DNA of 64,000 nt from Arcicella aquatica (GCF_034928825.1 NZ_JAYFUL010000006.1:173773-237772), one strand, 5' to 3'. Positions 44,320-54,425 are shown, counted from the first letter of the stretch. The notes: a model not told the origin generated them from the sequence alone. Made by a program: numbers and translations.

Positions 44320-44358
44320 TAAAAAAGCGGTTGAAATTAGTTTTTCGACCGCTTTTTT
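44320..44358 (+). terminator. Terminator of menD
   Basis: AAAAAAGCGGT pairs with ACCGCTTTTTT (one further pair across TG/CG), 40 bases after the menD stop, with T-run. Confidence 0.8.
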
Positions 44359-44379
44359 GTGATTGATGAACAACGAATT

Positions 44380-44490
44380 CCTACTGTTTGAGCGGAGCGA
44401 GTCGGTTCGCCGATGCGATTAGGAATTCTTGATTTTTTTGCGTCCGCCGCTGCGGTTACTTTTTGCATCAAGGCAAAAAGTAAGGTCGAG
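44380..44490. repeat. GC-richer intergenic repeat with 11-bp dyad
   Basis: The stretch GAGCGGAGCGAGTCGG ... GCGTCCGCCGCTGCGG is much richer in GC than its neighbours and ends in a perfect hairpin, TTACTTTTTGC-ATCAAG-GCAAAAAGTAA (44456-44483). From memory, elements of this type (CTTTTTGCATCAAGGCAAAAAG) recur between genes in many Bacteroidota. No coding frame is credible. Confidence 0.55.
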
Positions 44491-44557
44491 AATAAATTCA
44501 AAAGTCTTTGAAATCTTCTGAAACGTATTATTTTATTAGAAATTGGGGATAAGCATG

Positions 44558-45460
44558 TTATTTAATATCAATACTATTATCCAATTTCTTAGCCTCTTGA
44601 AATTTCACTAAAGCCTCTTTCTCATTACCAATTTTTTTAAAGTAATAACCTAAATTTCTGAGCGTATAGGCATTTTGCGGATTAATTCTTAACGAACGCT
44701 CTAGCGTTTCTTTGGCTTGGTCTAGCTTACCAATTTGCAGTAAAATATAGCCATAGTTGTTTAAATAAATCGCATCAGTCGGTTTTAAAGCAATGGCTTG
44801 TTCTGAGAATACTTTGGCTTCTTGAAATTTTTGTTCTTCCGACAGGATAAATGCCAAGTTGTTTAAAGCGAAATCTTGTTTAGGATTAATCGAAATCGCT
44901 TTTTGAAAATCCTTCTTGGCTAAATCATATTGTTTGTTCTCAAAATAAATAAAACCGTGGTTCGAATACGCCTCAGCATTATTAGGGTTAATCCTAATTG
45001 CTTTTTCATAATCGGCCGTTGCTCCAGCAGCATTATTAAGTTGTACTTTTACATTCCCTAAGCTCACAAAATAAAAAGAGGAATCTTTAAAAGGCACAGC
45101 AATTTTCTCTAAATCAACTAAGCTATTTTGAAAATCTCCTTTTTGAAAAAATACTTCTGAACGATTGTAATAAGCTTCCCAATATTTTTTGTCGATATCA
45201 ATGGCTTTATCCAAATCTGTTAAAGCTTCATCCAATTCATCAAGCTTTTGATGGGCCAAGGCCCTGTTATTATAAGCATCAGCAAAATCTGGATTTTTAA
45301 TAATGGCTTCGTCAAACCAATGAATAGCCTCTTGATATTCCTTATCTTTTAATTTATAATTCCCCCTTTTGAAGAATTTGATAGCCTCTTCTTTTTTATC
45401 TGCACCGCAAGAAAAAAGTAAAATGCCCGAGAGTATCAATAATAATGCTTTGTTTTTCAC
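44558..45460 (-). CDS. TPR-repeat lipoprotein
   Basis: A lipoprotein of 300 residues (lipobox LLFSC, Cys18). The rest is seven or eight TPR units, e.g. AIHWFDEAIIKNPDFADAYN, LDKAIDIDKKYWEAYYN, YEKAIRINPNNAEAYS and LERSLRINPQNAYTLR. TPRs form a helical scaffold for protein partners, here at the periplasmic face of a membrane. The partner is unknown. Divergent from the cyclophilin gene. Confidence 0.88.
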   Translation of the reverse strand: MKNKALLLILSGILLFSCGADKKEEAIKFFKRGNYKLKDKEYQEAIHWFDEAIIKNPDFADAYNNRALAHQKLDELDEALTDLDKAIDIDKKYWEAYYNRSEVFFQKGDFQNSLVDLEKIAVPFKDSSFYFVSLGNVKVQLNNAAGATADYEKAIRINPNNAEAYSNHGFIYFENKQYDLAKKDFQKAISINPKQDFALNNLAFILSEEQKFQEAKVFSEQAIALKPTDAIYLNNYGYILLQIGKLDQAKETLERSLRINPQNAYTLRNLGYYFKKIGNEKEALVKFQEAKKLDNSIDIK

Positions 45461-45608
45461 TGATTTTAAATGTTTTATGTAAATAATTGTCTTTGAAGGT
45501 TCAGTTTTGCTTGATGAAGTCCCTCGTAAAATTACTAGAAATTGTTGGAATGGACTCTAAAATTAGACAAGACTCCTGTCTGAACTATGACATTAACACT
45601 TTTGTTTC

Positions 45609-45616
45609 TAATTTTG
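45609..45616 (+). promoter_or_regulatory. -7 promoter element of the cyclophilin gene
   Basis: TAATTTTG fits TAnnTTTG, 47 bases before the ATG. A small hairpin AGGACAG-TTCG-CTGTCTT (45619-45636) follows in the leader and could affect translation. No clear -33 box. Confidence 0.4.
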
Positions 45617-45662
45617 TAAGGACAGTTCGCTGTCTTGATTTAAACTTTAAAAAAATATTGCA

Positions 45663-46100
45663 ATGATTAAAGCTGAAATGCTAACCGACAAAGGTTTGAT
45701 GGTGATAGAATTTTATGAGCAAGATGCTCCAATCCATGTTAAAAACTTTGTTGATTTATCAAAAAGTGGATTTTACGATGGCGTAACATTTCATAGAGTT
45801 TTACCTGATTTTGTGATTCAAGGTGGAGACCCAACTGGAACAGGTGGTGGTGGCCCTGGCTATACTATTCCTTGCGAATTGACAGGAAATAACCAATATC
45901 ACGACCGTGGTGTTTTATCAATGGCTCACCGTGGTAGAAATACTGGAGGTTCACAGTTCTTTATTTGTCATAGCCGTAAAAATACTGCTCACCTAGACCG
46001 TAACCATACTTGTTTCGGTAAAGTAGTAGAAGGTTTAGAAGTAATAGATGCTATTCGTCAAGGAGATGCCATCCAGAAAATTACTATTATAGAAGAATAG
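45663..46100 (+). CDS. Cyclophilin-type peptidyl-prolyl isomerase
   Basis: Cytoplasmic cyclophilin of 145 residues without signal peptide. Diagnostic parts are FHRVLPDFVIQGGDPTGTGGGGPGYTI (catalytic Arg and binding residues), SMAHRGRNTGGSQFFI and LDRNHTCFGKVVEGLEVID. It speeds cis-trans isomerisation of proline bonds. A small conserved gene follows after 31 bases and is probably co-transcribed. Confidence 0.94.
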   Translation: MIKAEMLTDKGLMVIEFYEQDAPIHVKNFVDLSKSGFYDGVTFHRVLPDFVIQGGDPTGTGGGGPGYTIPCELTGNNQYHDRGVLSMAHRGRNTGGSQFFICHSRKNTAHLDRNHTCFGKVVEGLEVIDAIRQGDAIQKITIIEE

Positions 46101-46131
46101 GTCAGTCTCACACAATTTAAATTAATCTGAT

Positions 46132-46374
46132 ATGTATTTTATTGGCGAGTTAAAAGGTTCCAGTCCTGATTTGAAAATTTCATTATATAAATGGAATTCA
46201 AAGTTTTTTGTAAAGTTCGAAACACCAGATTTAGAACAAGTTTACAAAATATCAGAGATGGACGTTTCTGAAGATGAAGTTCGAGCAATGGTTAACGAGG
46301 CCTTCATTGAAAAAATTATCACCCGTTTTAAAGAAATGTATCAAGATTTAGGAGAATTAATGGGAGATTATTAG
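46132..46374 (+). CDS. Small protein of unknown function
   Basis: An acidic 80-residue protein that I do not recognise. A beta-rich first half (YFIGELKGSSPDLKISLYKWNSKFFVKFET) is followed by two helices (SEDEVRAMVNEAFIEKIITRFKEMYQ). It has no signal peptide or Cys. The gene lies 31 bases after the cyclophilin gene and is closed by a strong terminator, so the two form one unit; its codon and base composition match its neighbours, supporting a real gene. Confidence 0.75.
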   Translation: MYFIGELKGSSPDLKISLYKWNSKFFVKFETPDLEQVYKISEMDVSEDEVRAMVNEAFIEKIITRFKEMYQDLGELMGDY

Positions 46375-46386
46375 CGTTAGCATCAT

Positions 46387-46424
46387 AAAAAAGGGAATAA
46401 ACAAATAAGTTTATTCCCTTTTTT
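46387..46424. terminator. Bidirectional terminator
   Basis: A 15-16 bp stem (AAAAAAGGGAATAAAC / GTTTATTCCCTTTTTT, loop AAATAA) with T-runs in both directions lies between the convergent small gene and M61 peptidase gene. Confidence 0.9.
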
Positions 46425-46446
46425 AATAATCGTTTGTGAGAGTTGT

Positions 46447-48258
46447 TTACAAAAACAACCATTTTTTATAAAGTGCTTTTTGTTCCTCTGTTTGGGTAGG
46501 AAGAGCTTCAAGAACGAAATTTTTAGTAGGATTTCTCTGAATCTTAATCGAGTAGGTTTTTTCTAAACCATCTCTTCTTACTTTTACAGCCATAAGGTCT
46601 CCAATTTTCTTGTTACTGATAGCTTTTAAAACCTCATCAGATTTTGAAATAGTCAGTCCGTCAATCTGTAAAATTTCATCATTAACGTTTAATCCGTCGA
46701 TATATGCAGGTGATTCTTTTATCACTCCAGTGATTTTCAAACCACTAGCTGCTCTAAATTCAGCCCCTAAATATGGCTCATTTTTTTCAGCATTTTTATC
46801 AACCAGCGTCATGCCCACGGCAGACAAATAGGTATTATAAGAAATAGCCTCTGTTCCAAAAATATATTTTTGGAAAAAATCATCCATTTTTTTGCCAGCA
46901 ACCGCTTCTACTGTTTTTTGAAATTCTTCATCTGTAAAACCTCTGCCAAGTTTTTTGTAATATTCATTGTACAAAGCCTTCATTACATCATCAAGGTTTT
47001 TAGCACCTTTGGTAGATTCTAAAATAGCTAGATTCAAAACACCACCCAATACAGCTCCTTTGTCATAATAAGAAATAGTACTGTTGCGAGAGTTTTCGTT
47101 TTGACGATAATACTTTATCCATGCATCCCAACTTGATTCTGCTACCGATTGAACCTTATTACCTGGCTGATTTTCGATGGTATTGATTTCAGAAGCATAG
47201 GCACTCATATATTCCTCTGGCGTGTTCAAATTAGCCTTACGCAAAATGTAAGTAGCATAAAAACTAGTACAACCTTCTGAAAACCATAGCATGTGCGTAT
47301 AATTTTCATTTTCATAATCAAACGGTCCGAGTGCTTTTGGACGAATACGTTTTACATTCCATAAATGAAAATATTCATGTGCTATCAAATTTAACAACCC
47401 CTGATAACGTTTTGGATCTGAATAGCTACTTCTTGATGTTTGGCAAGTAGTAGAATTAAGGTGTTCTAAACCACCTCCGCCAGCAGCTAAATTATGAATC
47501 AAGAAAGTATAGTCTTTACAAGGATGCTCACCAACAACAGACATAGCAGCTTCACAAACTTTTTTGAAATCAGCGGTAACTTTAGCATCATCAAATTTTG
47601 CTTCTCCATACATAGCAATTTTGTGCGGAACTCCACTTACATCAAACGAAAGTACTTTCTGCGTTCCAATTTCAATAGGTGAGTCAATCAAAATGTCAAG
47701 ATTATCCGCTTGGTAAGTAAATGTACCAATATTTTTCAAGCCTGTTGAAACGCTCGTCCAGCCTTCATAAGGTTTAATTATCAGGGTTGATGGAACTTGT
47801 TTCCAAGCATTAACGTATAAGAATACACTTGCAGGATTTAAATACCCGTGTGAATCGTCTAAGAAAGATGTTCTAACCGACAATTCATAGGCATATACTT
47901 TATAAGAAATGCTTACTTCACTGGTATTTTTATCAATCAGTACGCGCCAAGTATTTTTATTGATTTTATCAGCTTTTAAAAGACTCGTTTTGCTAGTAGC
48001 CTTAACACTTTCTACATTTTTAGCATATTCACGAATCAAGTAAGAACCTGGTGTCCAAACGGCCATTTTAAAATCGATATAACCTTGAGCCTTAGTTTTT
48101 AAATCAAGATTAGACACTTTCATACTCACATTAAAATAATGAGAAGAAGGTTGTTCCATGGAAAGGGCATACTCAATTTTAGGCTGACTTATAGGGGTCT
48201 GAGCCCTCAGGAATTGGCAAATGAGTAGGAATACGGCTAATATTGATTTTTTTTTCAT
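46447..48258 (-). CDS. M61 glycyl aminopeptidase family protein with PDZ domain
   Basis: A secreted metallopeptidase of 603 residues with signal peptide (ending LRAQ). An N-terminal beta domain is followed by the M61 catalytic domain with HEYFHLWNVKRIRP (zinc His and catalytic Glu) and the third ligand in FSEGCTSFY. A C-terminal PDZ domain (about 500-585; GLKITGVIKESPAYIDGLNVNDEILQIDG) follows. M61 enzymes release N-terminal Gly or Ala. Monocistronic, divergent from the large TPR gene. Confidence 0.93.
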   Translation of the reverse strand: MKKKSILAVFLLICQFLRAQTPISQPKIEYALSMEQPSSHYFNVSMKVSNLDLKTKAQGYIDFKMAVWTPGSYLIREYAKNVESVKATSKTSLLKADKINKNTWRVLIDKNTSEVSISYKVYAYELSVRTSFLDDSHGYLNPASVFLYVNAWKQVPSTLIIKPYEGWTSVSTGLKNIGTFTYQADNLDILIDSPIEIGTQKVLSFDVSGVPHKIAMYGEAKFDDAKVTADFKKVCEAAMSVVGEHPCKDYTFLIHNLAAGGGGLEHLNSTTCQTSRSSYSDPKRYQGLLNLIAHEYFHLWNVKRIRPKALGPFDYENENYTHMLWFSEGCTSFYATYILRKANLNTPEEYMSAYASEINTIENQPGNKVQSVAESSWDAWIKYYRQNENSRNSTISYYDKGAVLGGVLNLAILESTKGAKNLDDVMKALYNEYYKKLGRGFTDEEFQKTVEAVAGKKMDDFFQKYIFGTEAISYNTYLSAVGMTLVDKNAEKNEPYLGAEFRAASGLKITGVIKESPAYIDGLNVNDEILQIDGLTISKSDEVLKAISNKKIGDLMAVKVRRDGLEKTYSIKIQRNPTKNFVLEALPTQTEEQKALYKKWLFL

Positions 48259-48482
48259 AATTTAATGTTTGCTATGAACGTTTTAAAATTAAATAATACT
48301 TTACGATGAAAAACTCTTTGTAGATTGATAATTTTACTTGATTATACTAAACTTATAAGCTTCGAAGAATTTCACAAACGTCAAAAGTAACAATCCATAG
48401 CTTGTTTAACAAATTATTTTCTATCTAAAAATAATCATATTTGCTTTTTTTGATAGAATAAACACCCTAAAAATCATCTCTA

Positions 48483-51400
48483 ATGAAAAGATTAACTTCG
48501 TTAGTAATCTCAACACTCCTTTTTTCATTCTTTGCTTTCAATACCGCTGTTTTAGCACAAAGCACATTAAGTTATTCAGATATCTCTGTTCATTTTAGAA
48601 ATGGACAAGAACATTTTGAATCAAAGAATTATGAAGCATGTAGAGCAGAACTAACCCAATACCTCGAAGCAGACAGAACCTTTTTGGAAAAAGAAGACGC
48701 CAACAAAGTGTGGGCAGAATATTATTTAGTAAAATGTAGTTTGTATTTAAATTATTCGGATACTGAATTATTAGCCAATCGATTTGTAAGAAATTATCCT
48801 GAACACCCTATTGCAGGAACACTTTTTACCGAAATAGGTAATTATTTTTATGAGCAAGGTGATTATACTCGTGCCATAGACTATTTATCGAAAAGCCCAA
48901 AATCAAATGAAGAAGCACAATTTCGTTTAGGAATTTCGCATTTTACCCTTCAAAATTATAATGAAGCCCTTGTTATTTTTGATAGCATCAAAGGTGGGCA
49001 AGGACAATACGCACCTTCGGCTTCGTATTATGCCGGCGTAATTAATTTCAGGGCTAAAAAATATGAAGAAGCTATTTTTGATTTTAAACAAGCCGAACTT
49101 TCTACTTCTTATTTCTCTGAAATTCCAAGTTGGCTAGCGCATAGTTATTACCGGCAAGGAAAATTTACTGAAATGTTAGCTTATACAGAGCCATTATTAA
49201 AAGAGAAAAATTCTGGAAAAAAACTAGATGATGTGGCGTTGTTGAGTGCAGAAGTATATTTTCAGCAAGCAGAATATGCCAAAGCAGCCAATTATTATAC
49301 GATATACAAAAACTACAAGTCGCAAGGGATGCCCATAACGATTGCCTATCGTTATGGATACAGTCTTTATAAAACGGACCAGTTTGCACCAGCAAGTGAG
49401 CAATTAAAAAATGTAGCTGCTAAAGGCGATACCCTTGGACAATATGCCGCCTATATTTTAGGGATTTGTTATTTAAAAGCCAATAATCCCAATTATGCAT
49501 TAGGAGCCTTTGACCAAGCGAGAAAGACCAACTTCAATAAAACCGTTACGGAAGATGCTGACTTCAACTATGGAAAAGTATTACTTGATTTACAACGAGG
49601 AGCAGAGTCTATCAAAGCCTTTGAAAGCTTTTTAGCAAAATATCCAAATTCTAAATACGAAGACGAAGCCAATGAATTAGTCAGTGAAGCCTATTTATAT
49701 TCCAATAATTATCAGGCAGCACTCGCCTACATAGAAGGATTGAAGAAGCGAACGCCAAGAACCAATGCCGCTTATCAAAGGATTTCGTTTAATCAAGCTG
49801 TAAAATTCTATAATGACGAGCGTTATGCAGAAGCACTTCCTTATTTTGAAAAATCATTATTAACACCTGAGAACCTAGAAACCAAATATGCTGCTAATTT
49901 TTGGAAAGCAGAAGCATTATCGGCAGAAAAAAGATATGCAGAGGCTATCCCTTTATACCAGTCATTGATTGCAACTTCTGACCCTTCTGTAAGTAGTTTA
50001 GCTGAACTTCAAAGTAAGAGCAAATATTCATTGGCTTACTGCTATTATAATAATAAAGAATACGACAAAGCGAATAAGGTTTTTAAAGATTATGCAGACC
50101 AGATGAAATCCTCTGGCGACTCACAATCTTATCAAGATGCCTTGATTCGTTTGGGAGATACTTATTTTGCATCTAAAAACTACGACCAAGCGATTTATTA
50201 TTATGATCAAGCCATTACTGGTAATCGCTCTGACCGCGACTATGCTACTTTCCAAAAAGGGTTAGTATTAGCCTTGAAAGGCAATGAAGCGGGAGCAAAG
50301 GCAGCTTTCCAAAAAGTACAAACGGATTATCCACAGTCACTTTATTTTGACAATGCCTTGTATCAAGAAGCCAATTTAGAGTTTGTCGCTGGAAGATACA
50401 TCCCTGCCATTACAAGATTCACGCAGTTGATTAATAATAAGCCACAGAGCAGATTAATTCCAAATGCTTTATTAAAACGTGCAGCAGCCTTTGCCAACAC
50501 GGCCAATCATGAAGCCTCTATTTTGGATTATAAGAGTATCTTGAAAAACTTCCCAACACTTTCACAAAGTAAAGATGCTTTGACGGGCGTGCAAGAAGAA
50601 TTAAATGAAGTAGGTCGTCCAGAAGAATTTTCAGCAATTTTAGCGGATTACCAAAGAACAAATCCTACCGATAATTCAGTGGTAGGTTTAGAGTATGAAA
50701 CTGCTAAACGTCTTTTTTATGCGGATAAATTTGATAAAGCTATCATCGCATTGAGCGAATACGTGCGTAAAAACCCAACCAGCGTAGAATCGTATGAAGC
50801 TAAATACTTGATTGCTGAATCTTATTATAAATTGAACGACAAATACCAAGCGTTGAATTTTTATTATCAAGTAATAGCCGATAATAAATACAAATCAGTC
50901 AACAAAGCTTATGTAAAAGCGGCAGAATTAGAATTTAACGGTAATAATTTCAGCAGAGCCATTACGAATTACAGAAATATTTTAAGATTCGTAGGCGATA
51001 AAAAAGACCAACAAGCAGCTTTAATTGGTTTGATGGAATCTTATTATAAAATGTCTAGAGCAGACTCTACGCTATATTATGCCAATGAAGTAGCTAATAC
51101 TCCCGACTTAGTATTAGGAGCAAAAAGCAAAGCAAGGCTGTATACTGGTAAAATTTACATGGATAGAAATGATTTTGTAAAGGCGACAGAATATTTCAAC
51201 CAAACGATTCAAATTGCAAAAGACAATTATGGTGCTGAAGCGCAGTATTTGATTGCTAAAATTCTTTATACCCAAAGAAAATACAAAGAATCATCAGAAA
51301 TGATTATTAGCAAATTCAGAACAGACTTTGCTGATGCTGCCGATAACATTGTTGGTAAAGCATATTTATTATTATCAGATGATTTTGTAGGTCTTGATAA

Positions 51401-51506
51401 TATCGTTCAAGCACGTGCTACTTTAAACTCTATTATAGAGAACCTTCCCGACCAAACGATTGTAGCGGAAGCGAAAGTAAAATTAAAAGCTATCGAGAAA
51501 CGATAG
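48483..51506 (+). CDS. Large exported TPR protein
   Basis: An exported protein of 1007 residues with signal peptide (MKRLTSLVIS ... AVLAQ) and about twenty TPR units over the whole length (e.g. FYEQGDYTRAIDYLSKSP, YYAGVINFRAKKYEEAIFDFKQA, YDQAIYYYDQAI). No membrane helix or enzymatic domain is seen. It matches large periplasmic TPR proteins of Bacteroidota that resemble YbgF/BamD-like scaffolds. It leads a same-strand block with a beta-barrel, an HU/SPOR protein and a TonB-like protein (gaps of 63, 48 and 36 bases), so an envelope-assembly scaffold role is inferred. Confidence 0.88.
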   Translation: MKRLTSLVISTLLFSFFAFNTAVLAQSTLSYSDISVHFRNGQEHFESKNYEACRAELTQYLEADRTFLEKEDANKVWAEYYLVKCSLYLNYSDTELLANRFVRNYPEHPIAGTLFTEIGNYFYEQGDYTRAIDYLSKSPKSNEEAQFRLGISHFTLQNYNEALVIFDSIKGGQGQYAPSASYYAGVINFRAKKYEEAIFDFKQAELSTSYFSEIPSWLAHSYYRQGKFTEMLAYTEPLLKEKNSGKKLDDVALLSAEVYFQQAEYAKAANYYTIYKNYKSQGMPITIAYRYGYSLYKTDQFAPASEQLKNVAAKGDTLGQYAAYILGICYLKANNPNYALGAFDQARKTNFNKTVTEDADFNYGKVLLDLQRGAESIKAFESFLAKYPNSKYEDEANELVSEAYLYSNNYQAALAYIEGLKKRTPRTNAAYQRISFNQAVKFYNDERYAEALPYFEKSLLTPENLETKYAANFWKAEALSAEKRYAEAIPLYQSLIATSDPSVSSLAELQSKSKYSLAYCYYNNKEYDKANKVFKDYADQMKSSGDSQSYQDALIRLGDTYFASKNYDQAIYYYDQAITGNRSDRDYATFQKGLVLALKGNEAGAKAAFQKVQTDYPQSLYFDNALYQEANLEFVAGRYIPAITRFTQLINNKPQSRLIPNALLKRAAAFANTANHEASILDYKSILKNFPTLSQSKDALTGVQEELNEVGRPEEFSAILADYQRTNPTDNSVVGLEYETAKRLFYADKFDKAIIALSEYVRKNPTSVESYEAKYLIAESYYKLNDKYQALNFYYQVIADNKYKSVNKAYVKAAELEFNGNNFSRAITNYRNILRFVGDKKDQQAALIGLMESYYKMSRADSTLYYANEVANTPDLVLGAKSKARLYTGKIYMDRNDFVKATEYFNQTIQIAKDNYGAEAQYLIAKILYTQRKYKESSEMIISKFRTDFADAADNIVGKAYLLLSDDFVGLDNIVQARATLNSIIENLPDQTIVAEAKVKLKAIEKR

Positions 51507-51569
51507 TACAGCACGTTATCACCATAATTTTTAATAAAATAGACTTAGGTAATTTAAACCTTTCTTACA

Positions 51570-53261
51570 ATGCAAAATAGCTCATTCAATACCATATATA
51601 CCCGACTCCCTTTATTACTAATTGCGCTTGGTTGTTCTTTACAAATGAAAGCCCAAAAGAAAGAAGGAGAAGTAAAAACAGATGAAATTGAGGTTTGGAA
51701 AGAGGCAAAAGTAAATTTGCCTCAAGCGAATAGAATTTTTGAAAAAATTTCTACCGCTAAAATAGATAATACCAAAAAGCCTATTCGATATGAATTTATT
51801 GAAAGAAGATTGCCCGTAGAGACGCCAGAATTTAGTCCTACTGTGACAATGCCTGATAAAGGAAGTACTAAAGAAAACGAATTTGCGGAAAGATATAATA
51901 ATATAATCAGGGCTGGAATTGGTAATTATGGACATACCTTTTTAGAGGGACATGGAGGGTTTTCAACTGGCGAGGATAATTATCATGGCGTATACGTTAA
52001 GCATAATAGTTTTAGACTAGGCCCTATTGGTGCAAATTATTCTGGTCAATCTCAGAATTTAATCAAGGTTCATAGCCGAACTTCGTTCAGTTCAGTAAAA
52101 CTAGCGGGTGCATTGGGTTGGGAAAGAAGAGGTTTTGATTATTATGCATATAACAACCAAACCAATTTTAATTTCCCTGAATCGCAAATTTTCAATTCAT
52201 GGAACAAGTTTAATTTCACAGGTACAGTAAGTAATAATAACAAAAATGCGAAAGTAGATTACGTCCTTAACTCAAACCTATCGTATTTATTTACCCACTT
52301 AAAGGCCAATGAATTAGTTTGGAATGCGAATTTGAAAGGAGTATATCCCCTGACAGAACAACTATCAGCCTTGCTTGAAGGAAGTATCGTTATCGCACAA
52401 CGCCAAGACTCACTTACTTTATACCGTAACCTGTATAAAGTAAAGCCAACCTTTCAATTTAAAAATGATTTATTTTCAATCACGGCGGGTTTGAATATTA
52501 TCAATGACAGAGAAAAGAATACTTTTAATAACAGCTATTTATTCCCAATCGTAAAAATTGATGTGCAGCCTATTGAAGGTGTAAAAGTATTTGCAGGATA
52601 TGAAGGAGATGTATATGCGAATAATCTTTCATCATTATTAACCGAAAATCAATGGCTAGGAAGATTCACACAATTAAGGAATACACGTAAAACGGCTGAT
52701 TATTTTGCAGGAGCAAAAACTACTTTATCTAACGGGCTGTCGGTAGAAGCAAAAATTAGCTATGCTCGTTATAAAGATTTTTATGTATTCAATAGCAATT
52801 CAACAGATAGTACTCGCTTTGATGTGATGTATTCAAATGATACCACTATCGTAAAAGTAACGACTTTTTCAGGACAAGCCAGCTATCAAATTCCTGACGT
52901 TTGGAGGTCTAATTTTAAGTTTGATGTAAATGTGTACAGTGGCTTAGGGAATCTAGAAAACGCTTGGCATCGTCCTGCTTTCAATGCTACTTGGACGAAC
53001 ACATTTACTGTTAAAGATAAACTATTGTTAGCATCTGATTTTTACTTTATCACTGGACTAAAAGGGAAAAACTATGTGACAAATCGTGAAGTAAAGCTTA
53101 ATTCGATTATCGACCTTAACTTAAAGGCGACCTATTTACTTTCTGAACATTTAGATTTATTCATTTCTGTGAATAATATTTTGAATAAAAGTTATCAGCG
53201 ATACTTATATTATCCTACACAAGGGGTAAATTTTCTTGGTGGTCTGTCATATTCTTTCTAA
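51570..53261 (+). CDS. Outer-membrane beta-barrel protein without plug
   Basis: A 563-residue exported protein. After the signal peptide (ending MKAQ) comes a linker (about 30-105), then many alternating amphipathic strands and a C-terminal Phe (GGLSYSF), typical of outer-membrane barrels. The last strands (LFISVNNILNKSYQRYLYYPTQG) resemble TonB-dependent receptors, but no plug domain or CarboxypepD-like repeat is present. It could be a receptor-derived porin or assembly factor. Co-oriented with the TPR gene upstream. Confidence 0.82.
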   Translation: MQNSSFNTIYTRLPLLLIALGCSLQMKAQKKEGEVKTDEIEVWKEAKVNLPQANRIFEKISTAKIDNTKKPIRYEFIERRLPVETPEFSPTVTMPDKGSTKENEFAERYNNIIRAGIGNYGHTFLEGHGGFSTGEDNYHGVYVKHNSFRLGPIGANYSGQSQNLIKVHSRTSFSSVKLAGALGWERRGFDYYAYNNQTNFNFPESQIFNSWNKFNFTGTVSNNNKNAKVDYVLNSNLSYLFTHLKANELVWNANLKGVYPLTEQLSALLEGSIVIAQRQDSLTLYRNLYKVKPTFQFKNDLFSITAGLNIINDREKNTFNNSYLFPIVKIDVQPIEGVKVFAGYEGDVYANNLSSLLTENQWLGRFTQLRNTRKTADYFAGAKTTLSNGLSVEAKISYARYKDFYVFNSNSTDSTRFDVMYSNDTTIVKVTTFSGQASYQIPDVWRSNFKFDVNVYSGLGNLENAWHRPAFNATWTNTFTVKDKLLLASDFYFITGLKGKNYVTNREVKLNSIIDLNLKATYLLSEHLDLFISVNNILNKSYQRYLYYPTQGVNFLGGLSYSF

Positions 53262-53309
53262 ATTCGTCCATAGAACATAAAAACCAATATTTGAATTCTT
53301 TTAAAATTT

Positions 53310-54389
53310 ATGATAACAGTACAAAATCATATTAGAGAATTACTCTTTGAACAAGATTGTGTGGTAATCCCAGATTTTGGAGGATTCGTAACCAATTTTG
53401 ATTGTGCCAAGGTTGATAAATTAGAACAATATATCAAGCCTGCACAAAAATGGTTGGCTTTCAATGGCTTACTAAAAAATGATGATGGTTTGTTGAGTAA
53501 CTTTATTGCCAAGCATGAAGGAATAAGCCGTGAAGAAGCTACTCATAAAATTAAACTGTTTGTTGAAGAAGCCAAGAAAGGCATTCGTGTTGAGCAATAC
53601 TTTCATATCAATGGAGTTGGTATGTTTACGCAAAATGAGGAAGGTAAAATTCAATTTCATGCTTCAGAACAAAGTAATTTTTTAGGGGAAAGTTTCGGAT
53701 TAGAAAAAATATCTATCAAAAGAAGTAATATTACTCAGCCAATTATTAAAGTGGATACGCTGGTTAATAATACAGTGTCTCAGAAAACTATTCAACATGT
53801 TTTTGCTAGTAATGATCGTGATACATCAGCGATAGAGCTTAAAGTTATGGCTAATAGAGTATTGACTACTAAGGATAAAAAAAGAACTCCTGTATTGAAA
53901 TTTTTAGTGGCTATGGTAGCTGCTTCATTGTTTGTCTCAGCTATTTATTTATATGATAATGAGAAAAACAGTTTAAGTTCTTTCAATCCATTTCAATTTT
54001 CGCAGAAACAACCTGCAGAGATGGAAGCTTACGCTGACCCCGTACCTGTGGATACAGCTACTCCTATGGCAGTAGTTCCAAAAGTAGATTCTTCTAAATT
54101 TGTGAAAATTATTCCTGCTGTTAAATCAATTGAAAAACCGATACTAAATGAAGATGAAAATCGTTTTTTTGTAATAACAGGAAGTTTTGGAGAAAAAGAG
54201 AATGCCGAAAATCAACTAGCATCATTGAAACGTAAAGGTTTCTCTCATGCTTCTATTTTAAAACCATCAAAAGGCGGTAAATTAATAAAAGTTTCTGCTG
54301 GCGGTTTTAATGATGAAGAATCAGCTAACGAAGAAGCTATCAAAGTTGCTAAAGCTATCAACCAAAATGCCTGGATATTTAAAAAGTAA
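53310..54389 (+). CDS. HU-CCDC81 and SPOR domain membrane protein
   Basis: A 359-residue protein with three parts. Residues 1-130 hold the HU-CCDC81 module (LLFEQDCVVIPDFGGFVTNF, then the second HU-like unit with GVGMFTQNEEGKIQF), a membrane helix lies at about 194-214, and a SPOR domain ends the protein (about 288-359; FFVITGSFGEKENAENQLASLKRKG). SPOR domains bind denuded peptidoglycan at division sites, so the HU-like part faces the cytoplasm and SPOR the periplasm. The linking of chromosome or filament to cell wall is a hypothesis. Confidence 0.92.
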   Translation: MITVQNHIRELLFEQDCVVIPDFGGFVTNFDCAKVDKLEQYIKPAQKWLAFNGLLKNDDGLLSNFIAKHEGISREEATHKIKLFVEEAKKGIRVEQYFHINGVGMFTQNEEGKIQFHASEQSNFLGESFGLEKISIKRSNITQPIIKVDTLVNNTVSQKTIQHVFASNDRDTSAIELKVMANRVLTTKDKKRTPVLKFLVAMVAASLFVSAIYLYDNEKNSLSSFNPFQFSQKQPAEMEAYADPVPVDTATPMAVVPKVDSSKFVKIIPAVKSIEKPILNEDENRFFVITGSFGEKENAENQLASLKRKGFSHASILKPSKGGKLIKVSAGGFNDEESANEEAIKVAKAINQNAWIFKK

Positions 54390-54425
54390 GTTTGGTTATT
54401 CTATCAATCATTAGCTATTATATCA

